Assembly (NCBI RefSeq): GCF_024437745.1
Contig: NZ_JANFNY010000053.1
Span: forward strand, 1 to 35,077
Source of the DNA: Roseomonas sp. GC11
Lineage (GTDB): Bacteria > Pseudomonadota > Alphaproteobacteria > Acetobacterales > Acetobacteraceae
Length of the DNA stretch: 35,077 bases
Direction of reading: 5' to 3'
Shown: piece by piece, positions 8,181-15,704 of the stretch
How positions within the stretch are numbered: the stretch's first letter is position 1
Layout of the letters: every line of letters starts with the position of its first letter
The notes under the pieces: generated by a model
Database searches by the model: none
What the model saw: only the letters and a program-made list of their open reading frames with translations
Told to the model about the DNA's origin: nothing
Program-made: the position numbers and the translations under genes

Positions 8181-8237
8181 CTGAAAGAAAAAAGAAGGGG
8201 GCCCGGGGGAATTCCTTCCCCCGGACTCTTTTTTCAG
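8181..8237. repeat. 57-bp palindromic element, copy 1 (sister at 24777-24831)
   Basis: The core stem is 8203-8211 with 8216-8224 (CCGGGGGAA/TTCCCCCGG, loop TTCC). An outer A/T-rich stem pairs CTGAAAGAAAAAAG (8181-8194) with CTTTTTTCAG (8228-8237). It ends in a T run on both strands, so it should behave as a bidirectional terminator. It nevertheless lies between the permease and ATPase genes of one transporter. Confidence 0.75.
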
Positions 8238-8251
8238 TTTTGGAGTCCCTG

Positions 8252-9031
8252 ATGCGGCTTGAGATTTCCGGCCTGACCCTGGGCTATGGCCGCCGCCCCA
8301 TCCTGACCGATGCCACGCTGGCTCCCCTGGCGGGGGGTGCGGTGACGGCGCTGGTCGGCCCGAATGGCGCGGGCAAGTCCACGCTGCTGCGCGGTCTGGC
8401 GGGGCTTCTCCCCGCGCGCGGCTCGGTGCGGCTGAACGGCCAGGAGATGATCGGCCTGCGGCTGGAGGAGCGGGCGCGCCACATCGCCTATATGCCGCAG
8501 AGCCTGCCGCAGGGTGTGGCGCTGACGGTGATGGAGGCGCTGCTGGGCGCGCTGCGCGCCAGCCCGACCTCGGAGGGCGTGCTCTCCGCCGCCGCGGCGC
8601 AGGAGCGTGCGGTGGCGCTGCTGGAGCGGCTGGGCATCTCGGATCTGGCGCTGGCGGGGCTGGACCGGCTGTCGGGCGGGCAGCGGCAATTGGCCGGGCT
8701 GGCCCAGGCGCTGGTCCGCCGCCCCAAGGTGCTGCTGCTGGACGAGCCGACCAGCGCGCTCGACCTGCGCCACCAGCTTTCGGTCATGCGGCTGGTGCGC
8801 GAGCTGACGGCGCAGCACGACCTCGTGACGGTGGTCGTGCTGCACGATCTCGCCCTGGCGGCGCGCTTCTCGGATGCAGTGGTGATGCTCTCGGGCGGCA
8901 CCATCCATGCCCAGGGGACGCCGGGGGAGACGCTGACGCCGGCGCGCCTCGCCGAGGTCTATGAGGTCGAGGCCCGGGTGGAACGCTGCTCGCAGGGGCA
9001 TATCCAGGTGCTGGCGGACGCGCCCCTGTAG
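8252..9031 (+). CDS. Iron-siderophore ABC transporter ATP-binding protein
   Basis: A 259-residue cytoplasmic ATPase of the FecE/FepC/BtuD type that powers the FecCD-type permease just upstream. Walker A is GPNGAGKST (36-44), the Q-loop is YMPQSLPQG (about 80-88), the ABC signature LSGGQRQ starts at 140, and Walker B VLLLDEPTSALD is at about 160-171. It is followed by the switch histidine in VVLHDLALAARF, a sequence typical of siderophore importers. The start is ATG 8252 with GGAG 6 nt upstream. A possible TTG start 12 nt earlier is less likely. Expression from the permease promoter would have to cross the palindromic element at 8181-8237. Confidence 0.92.
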   Translation: MRLEISGLTLGYGRRPILTDATLAPLAGGAVTALVGPNGAGKSTLLRGLAGLLPARGSVRLNGQEMIGLRLEERARHIAYMPQSLPQGVALTVMEALLGALRASPTSEGVLSAAAAQERAVALLERLGISDLALAGLDRLSGGQRQLAGLAQALVRRPKVLLLDEPTSALDLRHQLSVMRLVRELTAQHDLVTVVVLHDLALAARFSDAVVMLSGGTIHAQGTPGETLTPARLAEVYEVEARVERCSQGHIQVLADAPL

Positions 9032-9076
9032 CGGGGTGGCGGGGCCACCCCGTATTGTCCCGCGGGGACCTCGCCG

Positions 9077-9958
9077 TCAGTCGCTCAGGGTTTCATGGGC
9101 GCCGGGGGCGCCGGCCTTCCAGTAGCCGGCGGCCTTCAGCCAGGTGACGCCCCGGGCGCGCAGCGCCTCCTTCAGGGCGCGCGCCACCTGGGCCTCGGCG
9201 GCGACCCAGGCGAAGCCCTCGCCCGGCGGCAGTTCCAGCGCCGCCAGGGCTGCCAGCAGGGGGCGCGCGTCACCCGCCGGGGCGGTGCCGCGATGCACCC
9301 AGCGCAGCTCCAGCGCCGCGCGGCTGGGCAGCGGCACTTCATCGGCCGGGCCGGCCACCTCGGCCAGCACCACCACGCGGGTGCCCGCGGGCAGTTCCTC
9401 CAGGCGGCGGCTGATGGCGGGCAGGGCGGTCTCGTCCCCGGCCAGGAGGTGCCAGTCGAAGCCCTCGCCCGGGATCTGCGAGCCGCGCGGGCCGGCCACC
9501 AGCAGCGTCTGCCCCGGCGCGGCCTGCATCGCCCAGGCTGTGGCCGGGCCGGCATCATGCAGGGCGAAGTCGATCTCCAGCGTCTTCGCCACCGGGTCGT
9601 GGCGGCGCGGGGTGTAGTCGCGCATCGGCGGGCGCGGCGCGCCCTCGGGGAAGGCCAGCCCCTCGGGCCCCGGCTGCGGCAGCAGGGCCGGGTCGGTGCC
9701 CGGCGCCGGGAAGAACAGCTTCACATGGTCGTCGAAGCCGAGGCTGGTGAAGCCCTCCAGCTCCGCCCCGCCCAGCGTGACGCGCAGCAGGGAGGGGCTC
9801 AGGCGGCGCGCCGCCAGCACCTCCAGCCGGCGCAGGCGGAGCGGGTGGCGCACCCGGCGCGGTGCCCGGTCGGGAGCGGCTTCGGGAGCGGCTTCGGGAG
9901 CGGCTTCGGGGGCGGGCTGGGGCATCGCCGGGGGGAGGGCGGGGGTGTCTGGGGTCAT
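9077..9958 (-). CDS. Siderophore-interacting protein (YqjH/ViuB-type ferric-chelate reductase)
   Basis: A 293-residue flavoprotein of the SIP family, which reduces Fe(III)-siderophore complexes in the cytoplasm with NAD(P)H to release iron. The FAD-binding barrel carries the RDYTPRR motif at about 113-119. The C-terminal half has LLAGDETALPAISRRLEELP and ends with the family's WLKAAGYWKAG. Residues about 17-29 are an Ala-Pro-Glu tract made by a 12-bp minisatellite. The gene overlaps or touches padR: an ATG at 9964 forms an ATGA overlap with the padR stop, while the ATG at 9958 has AAAGGA 7 nt upstream, so I use 9958. It is convergent with the siderophore ATPase 45 bp away. The layout resembles E. 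coli yqjI/yqjH. Confidence 0.9.
   Translation of the reverse strand: MTPDTPALPPAMPQPAPEAAPEAAPEAAPDRAPRRVRHPLRLRRLEVLAARRLSPSLLRVTLGGAELEGFTSLGFDDHVKLFFPAPGTDPALLPQPGPEGLAFPEGAPRPPMRDYTPRRHDPVAKTLEIDFALHDAGPATAWAMQAAPGQTLLVAGPRGSQIPGEGFDWHLLAGDETALPAISRRLEELPAGTRVVVLAEVAGPADEVPLPSRAALELRWVHRGTAPAGDARPLLAALAALELPPGEGFAWVAAEAQVARALKEALRARGVTWLKAAGYWKAGAPGAHETLSD
9871..9918 (-). repeat. 12-bp minisatellite inside the SIP gene
   Basis: Three exact 12-mers CGGGAGCGGCTT (9871, 9883, 9895) are followed by a degenerate fourth at 9907. They encode a repeated Pro-Glu-Ala-Ala unit in the N-terminal tail ahead of the FAD-binding domain. Frame is kept. Confidence 0.8.
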
Positions 9959-9960
9959 GC

Positions 9961-10458
9961 TCATGTCCTTTCCACCTGCTTCGCGGTGGCGTCCAGCAGG
10001 GCGGCGATGGCCTCGATCTCGGCCTCGCCCAGGGGTTCGCGCGCCAGGCGCAGATGCAGCGCGGCGCGCAGATTCTCGATGGCGCGGGCGATCTGGGGCG
10101 GGCGCTGCGGCCGCCCCTCCGGGCCCAGCCGCGCCAGCACGGCGGCCACCGCCTCCTGGTTCTCCGCCAGGAAGGCGCGCCCGGCCGCGGTGGCGGCATA
10201 GAGGCGGCGGCCGCCCGCCGCCTCGCTGGCGGCGGCGTGGCCCAGCTCCTCCAGCAGCGTCAGCGTGGGATAGACCACGCCGGGGCTTGGCGCGTAGCGC
10301 CCGCCCATCCGCTCCTCGATCGCCTTGATGAGCTCGTAGCCGTGGCGCGGGGCCTCGGCCACCAGGTGCAGCAGCAGCAGGCGCAGCCCGCCATGGCCGA
10401 AGGGCCGGCCGTGCCGGTGGCCGTGCTGGGGGCCGTGTTCGCGTCCGAAGCCGCGCAT
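9961..10458 (-). CDS. PadR-family transcriptional regulator, YqjI-like
   Basis: A 165-residue winged-helix repressor. The N-terminal tail of about 22 residues holds five histidines (H8, H12, H14, H16, H22). The PadR domain follows with GGLRLLLLHLVAEAPRHGYE, IKAIEERMGGRYAPSPGVVYP and TLLEELG, and then a helical dimerisation tail (NLRAALHLRLA, ALLDATAKQV). This matches the plan of E. coli YqjI, a nickel-responsive PadR protein with a His-rich N-terminal extension that represses the ferric reductase gene yqjH. Here the regulator and the SIP gene are in one direction with a translationally coupled junction. The start is ATG 10458 with GGAGGA just upstream. Auto-repression through the palindrome at 10471-10499 is likely. 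Metal sensing is inferred from the histidines. Confidence 0.9.
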   Translation of the reverse strand: MRGFGREHGPQHGHRHGRPFGHGGLRLLLLHLVAEAPRHGYELIKAIEERMGGRYAPSPGVVYPTLTLLEELGHAAASEAAGGRRLYAATAAGRAFLAENQEAVAAVLARLGPEGRPQRPPQIARAIENLRAALHLRLAREPLGEAEIEAIAALLDATAKQVERT

Positions 10459-10470
10459 GGGTCCTCCAAT

Positions 10471-10499
10471 TCGATATATCTGGATAGATCAGATATATC
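10471..10499 (-). promoter_or_regulatory. Probable PadR operator palindrome
   Basis: CGATATATCTG (10471-10481) and CAGATATATCG (10489-10499) are perfect 11-bp inverted arms around GATAGAT. AATT flanks both sides at near-symmetric positions. It is a conspicuous A/T island in GC-rich DNA, 13 bp ahead of the padR start codon and overlapping where its promoter should be. A TATAT-containing inverted repeat fits a PadR-family binding site. Confidence 0.75.
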
Positions 10500-10656
10500 G
10501 GAATTAAGGATGCCGCAAGGCCCAGGCATGGCTGCCGCCGATAAGGCGCGCAGATGGCGCTCTGGCGCGGCGCCACGGCCCAAGGCATGGTGCACCGCCC
10601 GGCGCCGCCCCTTGCCCTGACCATTCCGGGGCGCGCCGTGATGAGGAGTAGGCACC

Positions 10657-11337
10657 ATGCGCATTCTGCTGGTGGAAGACGATGCCGAGGTCGGCCGCTT
10701 CGTGAAGAAGGGGCTTCAGGAGGCCGGGCATACGGTCGAGCACGCGACCAATGGCCGCGACGGCCTGTTCATGGCGGCGGGCGAGAGCTTCGACCTGCTG
10801 GTGCTGGACCGCATGCTGCCCGGCGGCGTGGATGGCGTGCGCCTCGTCGAGACGCTGCGCGGCCAGGGCAACCACACCCCTGTGCTGTTCCTCTCCGCCC
10901 TGGCCGGGGTGGATGAGCGGGTGAAGGGCCTGAAGGCCGGCGGCGATGACTATCTGGTCAAGCCCTTCGCCTTCGCCGAGCTGCTGGCGCGGGTCGAGGC
11001 GCTGGGCCGCCGCCCGGCGGTGGACGCCCCCGCCACCCGGCTGAAGGTGGCCGATCTGGAGCTGGACCTGCTCTCCCGCACCGTCACCCGCGGCGGGCGC
11101 AAGATCGACATCCAGCCGCGCGAATTCCGCCTGCTGGAGCACCTGATGCGCCATGCCGGGCAGGTCGTCACCCGCACCATGCTGCTGGAGAAGGTGTGGG
11201 ACTACCATTTCGACCCGCAGACCAACGTGATCGACGTGCATGTCTCCCGCCTGCGGCAGAAGCTGGACAAGGGGCAGGACAGGCCGCTGATCCACACGGT
11301 GCGCAACGCCGGCTACATGATCCGCGCCGAGCCGTGA
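10657..11337 (+). CDS. OmpR/PhoB-family response regulator
   Basis: A 226-residue two-component response regulator. The receiver domain has the acidic pocket E7-D8-D9, phospho-acceptor D51 in LLVLDRMLPGG and K102 in DYLVKPF. The C-terminal winged helix of the OmpR class runs from about 128 to 224 and contains REFRLLEHLMRHAGQVVTR and the recognition region TNVIDVHVSRLRQKLD. The start is ATG 10657 with GAGGAG 9 nt upstream. The partner kinase begins 33 bp downstream. The overall sequence recalls heavy-metal or envelope-stress regulators (CusR/QseB-like), but no target or signal can be read from the window. It is divergent from the padR operon across 198 bp that include the PadR operator. Confidence 0.93.
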   Translation: MRILLVEDDAEVGRFVKKGLQEAGHTVEHATNGRDGLFMAAGESFDLLVLDRMLPGGVDGVRLVETLRGQGNHTPVLFLSALAGVDERVKGLKAGGDDYLVKPFAFAELLARVEALGRRPAVDAPATRLKVADLELDLLSRTVTRGGRKIDIQPREFRLLEHLMRHAGQVVTRTMLLEKVWDYHFDPQTNVIDVHVSRLRQKLDKGQDRPLIHTVRNAGYMIRAEP

Positions 11338-11370
11338 GGCCGGCTTGAACAGGCTGGGCCGAGCCGGCTG

Positions 11371-12789
11371 ATGCCGCACCGGAAACGCTATCCCGGGCCG
11401 CTCTGGCGGCTGCTCTCCTCCGCCGGCTTCCGCTTCGCCCTGCTCTTCGCGGCGCTCTTCCTGGGCGCCGGGCTGGCCTTCGCCGGCGTGCTCTGGTGGG
11501 GCACGGCGGGGACGCTGGAGCGGCAGACGGATGCCGCCATCCGCGCCGATGCCCATGCCCTGGCCGAGCGCTGGCGTGACTCCGGCGCCGAGGGCGCGGT
11601 GGAGGCCATTGGCGAGCGCCTCGCCCTCGATGCCGAGGGCCAGGCGCTTTACCTGCTGCTCGATGCCCAGGGGGTGCGGCTGGCGGGCAATCTGGCTGCC
11701 CTGCCACCCCAGCCCGATGAGCGCCCCGCCGCCGGCTGGTACCGCCTCGGCCTCGACCACGAGGATGGCGCGCCAGGGGAGGCGCGGCTCTATGTGCTGG
11801 AACTGCCGGGCAATGCCGTGCTCGCCGTCGGCCGCGAGGTCAGCGAGAAGGAGCGCCTGCGCGCCCTGCTGCTGGAGGGGCTGATCTGGGCGGCGGGGGC
11901 CGCGCTGCTCTTCGCCCTGCTCGGCGCCTGGATGATGCGCCGCGCGCTGGAAAAGCGGCTGACGCCCGCCGTCAGCACCGCCGCGCTGATCGCCGGGGGG
12001 GATCTCTCCCTGCGCGTGCCGCTCTCCCTCCATGATGACGAGTTCGACCGGCTGGGCGCCAGCATGAACGCCATGCTGGACCGCATCGCGCATCTGATGG
12101 ATGGCGTGCGCGGCGTGTCCGACGCCATCGCGCATGATCTGCGCACCCCCATCGCCCGCGCGCGCAACGGGCTGGAGGAGGCGCTGCTCTCCGAGAGTGC
12201 CGACCCGGCCCTGCTGCGCGGCGCCATCGAGCGCGGCATCACCGACCTCGACAATGTCACCCGTGTCTTCCAGGCGGTGCTGCGCATCGCCGAGGTGGAG
12301 GCGGGCGCGCGCCGGGCGGCCTTCGCCCCGCTCGACCTCGCCCTGCTGCTGGCTGATGCGGCGGAGCTTTACGGCGCCTCGGCCGAGGCGCGCGGGCAGG
12401 TGCTGCACACCGGCTGGCCGGAGCGCCTGCCCCTGGTGGGGGATCGCGACCTGCTGCTCCAGGTGGTGGCGAACCTGCTGGACAATGCGGTGAAATTCAC
12501 CCCCCCTGGCGGTGCCATCGCGCTCTCCGCCGCGCTGGACGAGGATGGCATCGTGGTGCGCGTGGCCGATGAGGGCCCCGGCCTGGCCCTGGAGGACCGC
12601 CAGCGCGTGGGCGAGCGTTTCTTCCGCACCGACCGCGCCCGCACCACGCCCGGCTCCGGCCTTGGCCTGTCCCTGGTGCGCGCCGTGGTGCAGCTGCATG
12701 GCGGCACGCTGTGGTTCGAGGATGCCGGTGGCCCGATGGAGCGGCCCGGCCTGGTGGTGCTGTTCCGCCTGCCGGTGGCGGCTTCATGA
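11371..12789 (+). CDS. Sensor histidine kinase
   Basis: A 472-residue membrane kinase paired with the response regulator just upstream. There are two transmembrane segments (about 19-43 and 166-187) enclosing a periplasmic sensor region of about 120 residues. A HAMP linker follows (about 188-245). The phospho-acceptor is H255 in AIAHDLRTPIAR. The ATP-binding part has the N box NLLDNAVKF (N372), the G1 box ADEGPGL and the G2 box GSGLGLSL. The periplasmic domain has no recognisable ligand motif. The start is ATG 11371. The stop at 12787-12789 lies just ahead of an A/T-rich hairpin element that may end the transcript. Confidence 0.92.
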   Translation: MPHRKRYPGPLWRLLSSAGFRFALLFAALFLGAGLAFAGVLWWGTAGTLERQTDAAIRADAHALAERWRDSGAEGAVEAIGERLALDAEGQALYLLLDAQGVRLAGNLAALPPQPDERPAAGWYRLGLDHEDGAPGEARLYVLELPGNAVLAVGREVSEKERLRALLLEGLIWAAGAALLFALLGAWMMRRALEKRLTPAVSTAALIAGGDLSLRVPLSLHDDEFDRLGASMNAMLDRIAHLMDGVRGVSDAIAHDLRTPIARARNGLEEALLSESADPALLRGAIERGITDLDNVTRVFQAVLRIAEVEAGARRAAFAPLDLALLLADAAELYGASAEARGQVLHTGWPERLPLVGDRDLLLQVVANLLDNAVKFTPPGGAIALSAALDEDGIVVRVADEGPGLALEDRQRVGERFFRTDRARTTPGSGLGLSLVRAVVQLHGGTLWFEDAGGPMERPGLVVLFRLPVAAS

Positions 12790-12794
12790 AGAAT

Positions 12795-12910
12795 GTTCTT
12801 TTTTGAAAAAAAGAACCAAAAAACTTTTTCCAGTTTGGCGTCCCGCCGTGCCGGGAGACAGCGGCAGCCTGAAAAAAGTCTTTTTGTTTCTTTTTCTTCA
12901 GAAAAAGAAA
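12795..12910. repeat. A/T-rich hairpin mosaic element, copy B1
   Basis: Three parts are visible. The left hairpin is 12795-12804 with 12807-12816 (GTTCTTTTTT/AAAAAAGAAC). The middle module at 12845-12878 reads CGCCGTGCCGGGAG, then GCGGCAGCCTGAAAAAAG. The right hairpin is 12887-12897 with 12900-12910 (TTTCTTTTTCT/AGAAAAAGAAA). Both stems are perfect with 2-nt loops. The parts recur in the same order at 17749-17868, and the left and middle parts recur inverted at 33489-33561. No transposase is linked to it. Confidence 0.8.
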
Positions 12911-12997
12911 TTCTAAAAACAAATCATAATAAAACTCTTGGGAAACGTTTCATGACCGCGACTTCATGTGCAGCCCATCGCGGGGAAGGGGGGGCGC

Positions 12998-13348
12998 GTG
13001 CATCCTGTCTGGATGTTGCTACGCCTGCCCTGCCTGATGGCTCTCCTGCTGGCCACGATGCCAGCCGCCGGGGCGGAGCTTCGCCTGCTGACGCCCGGCC
13101 TCGCCTATTGCGATGAGTTGTCCGCCCGCTATGCCCGCCTGCCGCGCGCGCGGCAGGACATTGCCCGTTCCCTGGCGGCGGAGGGGGCGCGCCTCTGCCG
13201 GGAGGGCAATATCCGCACTGGCGTCGCCCGCCTGCGCCGTGCCCTGCGCGCCGCCCAGCCGGATGCCGCCAGCCCCCCCTTGCCCGAGCCGCCCTCTCCT
13301 GGCACCGCCCGCCCGATCCTGCCTTCCCCCGAGGCCGCGCCCGGCTGA
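12998..13348 (+). CDS. Small secreted protein of unknown function
   Basis: I do not recognise a named family. The product is about 116 residues with an N-terminal hydrophobic segment (LLRLPCLMALLLATMPAAGA) that looks like a signal peptide. A mature helical part follows with two cysteines (AYCDELSARYARL and ARLCREGNIRTGVARLRRALRAAQ), perhaps disulfide-bonded, and then a Pro-rich tail. The start is uncertain: GTG 12998 has a purine-rich GGGGAAGG tract upstream, ATG 13013 starts right at the signal peptide, and ATG 12968 would add a charged leader. It precedes the MFS gene by 21 bp on the same strand, so the two probably share a transcript. Codon bias matches the neighbours, which supports a real gene. 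Confidence 0.65.
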   Translation: MHPVWMLLRLPCLMALLLATMPAAGAELRLLTPGLAYCDELSARYARLPRARQDIARSLAAEGARLCREGNIRTGVARLRRALRAAQPDAASPPLPEPPSPGTARPILPSPEAAPG

Positions 13349-13369
13349 CCGCGCCGCCCGGAGGCGGGC

Positions 13370-14530
13370 ATGAGGGCGCTGGCCGCGCCGCTGGCGGGGG
13401 CGGGGGCGCTGTGCGTCGGCATCGGGCTGGCGCGCTTCGCCTATGTGCCGCTCTTCCCCGCCATGGTCGCCGCCGGCTGGGTGGATGGTGCCGGCGCCGG
13501 GCTGCTCGGCGCCTGCAACTTCACCGGCTATCTGCTGGGCGCGCTGGGCGGGCGCGGGCTGGGCCGGCGCCTGGGCGTGCCGCGCGCGCTGGATGCCGGC
13601 ATGGCGCTGGCCGCGCTCTCCTTCCTGGCCTGCGCGCTGCACCTGCCGGGGCTGGGCGGGCTGCTCTGGCTGGCGCTCTGGCGCGCGCTGGCGGGGCTGT
13701 CCGGCGGGGTGCTGATGGCCCTGGCCGGCCCGGCGGTCCAGGCCGTGGTGCCGCCCGAGCGCCGCGCCGCCGCTGGCGGCATGGTGATCGCCGGGGTGGG
13801 CGCCGGGGTGGTGCTGGGCGCGCTCGCCGTGCCGGCGCTGCGCCCGGCGGGGGTGGAGGCCATCTGGCTCGGCCTGATGGCGCTCACGCTGGGCATCTGG
13901 CTGCCGCTGCGCCGCCTCTGGCCCGCGCCTCCGGCGGCCGAGACCATGCGCCTGCCGGAGGGCCAGGCCCTGCCGCGCGCCGGGGCGCTGCTGCTGGCCT
14001 ATGGGCTCTCCGCGGCGGGGATGGCGGCGCCGATGGTCTATCTCGCCGATCTCGGCGCGCGGGGGCGCGGCCTTGGCGCCGTGGCGCTGGCGGCGCTCTG
14101 GGTGCTGTTCGGCCTCGGGGCGGTGGCGGGCACGCTGCTGGGCGGGCGCCTCGCCGGGCGGCTGGGCGGGCGGCGCGGGCTGCTGATCTGGCTCGGCGCG
14201 CAGGTGGCGGCGCTCGGCGCGGCGCTGCTGCCGGGGCAGGGCATCGTCCTGGTGGCCGCGCTGCTCTCGGGATTCTCCGGCGTCGGGGTTTCGGCCGTGG
14301 CGCTCGGCGCGGCGCGCGAGGTCGCCGGCATGGCGGCGGGGCTGCTCTGGGTGCGCGCCACCGCCCTCTATGCCCTGGCCCAGGCGGGGACGGGATTCGC
14401 CCTGGCCGCGCTGTTCAAGGTCAGCGGGGAAAGCCACGCGGCGGTGTTCGGGGTGGGGCTGGGGCTGTCCGTGGCCGCGCTGCTGGTTTCGACGAAAGTC
14501 ATGAAAAAGACGGGGGCTCCGCCCCCGTAG
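13370..14530 (+). CDS. YbfB/YjiJ-family MFS transporter
   Basis: A 386-residue integral membrane protein with twelve predicted hydrophobic helices. The N terminus (GALCVGIGLARFAYVPLFPAMVAAGW) and the GACNFTGYLLGALGGR segment are typical of the YbfB/YjiJ group of major facilitator proteins, whose substrates are mostly unknown. A second-half repeat, GLGAVAGTLLGGRLAGRLGGRRG, corresponds to the loop 8-9 region. The start is ATG 13370 with GGAGG 8 nt upstream. It lies 21 bp after the small secreted protein gene. A hairpin pair begins within its last codons (14511 onward) and probably terminates it against the convergent hydrolase gene. Confidence 0.85.
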   Translation: MRALAAPLAGAGALCVGIGLARFAYVPLFPAMVAAGWVDGAGAGLLGACNFTGYLLGALGGRGLGRRLGVPRALDAGMALAALSFLACALHLPGLGGLLWLALWRALAGLSGGVLMALAGPAVQAVVPPERRAAAGGMVIAGVGAGVVLGALAVPALRPAGVEAIWLGLMALTLGIWLPLRRLWPAPPAAETMRLPEGQALPRAGALLLAYGLSAAGMAAPMVYLADLGARGRGLGAVALAALWVLFGLGAVAGTLLGGRLAGRLGGRRGLLIWLGAQVAALGAALLPGQGIVLVAALLSGFSGVGVSAVALGAAREVAGMAAGLLWVRATALYALAQAGTGFALAALFKVSGESHAAVFGVGLGLSVAALLVSTKVMKKTGAPPP

Positions 14531-14556
14531 CCCCCGCCGGGGGGACAGGGTCCCCC
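14511..14556. terminator. Paired GC hairpins between convergent genes
   Basis: Stems are 14511-14517 with 14521-14527 (loop TCC, overlapping the end of the MFS gene) and 14540-14546 with 14550-14556 (loop AGG, then AAAATCTTTCT). They belong to the group of 3-nt-loop paired hairpins at gene ends in this window and probably serve both convergent transcripts. Confidence 0.6.
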
Positions 14557-14582
14557 AAAATCTTTCTGTGGGGACCCCGCCA

Positions 14583-15590
14583 TCAGGGGGTGAAAAAGGC
14601 CATCGCGTCCGCAGGGGGGGACCAGCGGGGGGTCTGGTCCTTGTCGACCAGGACGGCCCGCACGCCCTCGGCGAAGTCCGGGTGCTGGGTGACGCGGCGT
14701 GTCAGCGCCAGTTCCATCTCCAGGCAGGCCGTGAGGTTCAGCGCGGCGCCACGGCGCAGCAACTCCAGCGTCACGGCGAGGCTCGTCGGGGAGACGCGGC
14801 GCAGGATGGCCAGCTGCTCCGCCGCCCATTCCGTGCCCTCGGCCTCCAGCGCGGCCAGGATGGCGGGCAGGCTCTCCTGGCCGAAGCAGCGCGCCAGCAC
14901 CGGGCGCAGCGCGGCGATGCGGCCTTCCGGCACCGGCTCGGCGTAATGCGCCACCGCCGCGGCGTCGCCGCCCTCGATCAGCGCGGCGCGCAGCGCCGGA
15001 AGCCGTTCGCGCGGGACGAAATGCGTGGCCAGCCCGGCCTCCACCGCCTCCGCCCCATGCAGCCGCGCGCCGGTCAGCGCCAGCCAGCGTCCTAGCCCAC
15101 CCCCCAGCCCATCGGGCAGGCGCGGCAGAACGTGGCTGGTGCCGACATCGGGGAACAGCGCGATGGCCGTCTCCGGCATGGCCAGCATCGCATGCTCGGT
15201 GACGATGCGGTGGCTGCCATGGACGGAGACGCCGATGCCGCCGCCCATGCACACCCCGTCGATCAGGCTGATCCAGGGGCGGGGGAAGGCGGCGATGGCG
15301 GCATTCACCGCGTATTCGCGGGCGAAGAAGGCTTCCACCGCCTCGGGCCGCCCCTCCAGCACATCCTGCCGCACGCGGCGCACATCGCCCCCGGCGCAGA
15401 AGGCGCGCCCGCCCGCCCCCTCCAGCAGCACGAGGCGCAGCGCCGCATCCTCCCGCCAGGCGGCGATGGCGGCGGCCAGCGCGTCGATCATGCCCAGATC
15501 CAGCGCGTTCAGCGCGCGCGGGCGGTTCATCAGCAGCAACCCCGCGCCGCCCTGGCGCGTGGCGATCAGGCTGGGTTCGGCCTCTGTCAT
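14583..15590 (-). CDS. 3-Hydroxyisobutyryl-CoA hydrolase (enoyl-CoA hydratase/isomerase family)
   Basis: A 335-residue crotonase-fold enzyme. The length and motifs fit 3-hydroxyisobutyryl-CoA hydrolase of valine degradation, which releases 3-hydroxyisobutyrate and CoA. The first oxyanion-hole segment is FCAGGDVR (64-71), the second MCMGGGIGVS-like segment is at 113-122, and the catalytic segment MPETAIALFPDVG (138-150) supplies E140 and D148. FPDVG separates hydrolases from plain hydratases of about 260 residues. The start is ATG 15590 with GGAGGAG 8 nt upstream. No other valine-pathway gene is in the window. It is divergent from the ABC ATPase gene across about 110 bp. Confidence 0.88.
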   Translation of the reverse strand: MTEAEPSLIATRQGGAGLLLMNRPRALNALDLGMIDALAAAIAAWREDAALRLVLLEGAGGRAFCAGGDVRRVRQDVLEGRPEAVEAFFAREYAVNAAIAAFPRPWISLIDGVCMGGGIGVSVHGSHRIVTEHAMLAMPETAIALFPDVGTSHVLPRLPDGLGGGLGRWLALTGARLHGAEAVEAGLATHFVPRERLPALRAALIEGGDAAAVAHYAEPVPEGRIAALRPVLARCFGQESLPAILAALEAEGTEWAAEQLAILRRVSPTSLAVTLELLRRGAALNLTACLEMELALTRRVTQHPDFAEGVRAVLVDKDQTPRWSPPADAMAFFTP

Positions 15591-15704
15591 GCGATCTTCT
15601 CCTCCCATCTTCTGCTCCGCCAGCCTCGCGGGCGGGGGCGCGGTTGACAAGCCACCGCCGGCCAGGGATGGCTTGCGCGGTCGCCGAACGGGGGGATGGC
15701 ACGC

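Noticed and set aside
12793-12960. Lys/Phe-rich peptide encoded by the A/T mosaic
   Set aside because: The peptide simply reflects the repeated A/T hairpins. The same translation arises from all copies and lacks a ribosome site.
15644-15672. Promoter for the PotA-like gene: TTGACA at 15644
   Set aside because: The -35 match is perfect, but 17 bp downstream only GATGGC is found, a poor -10. Not enough to call.
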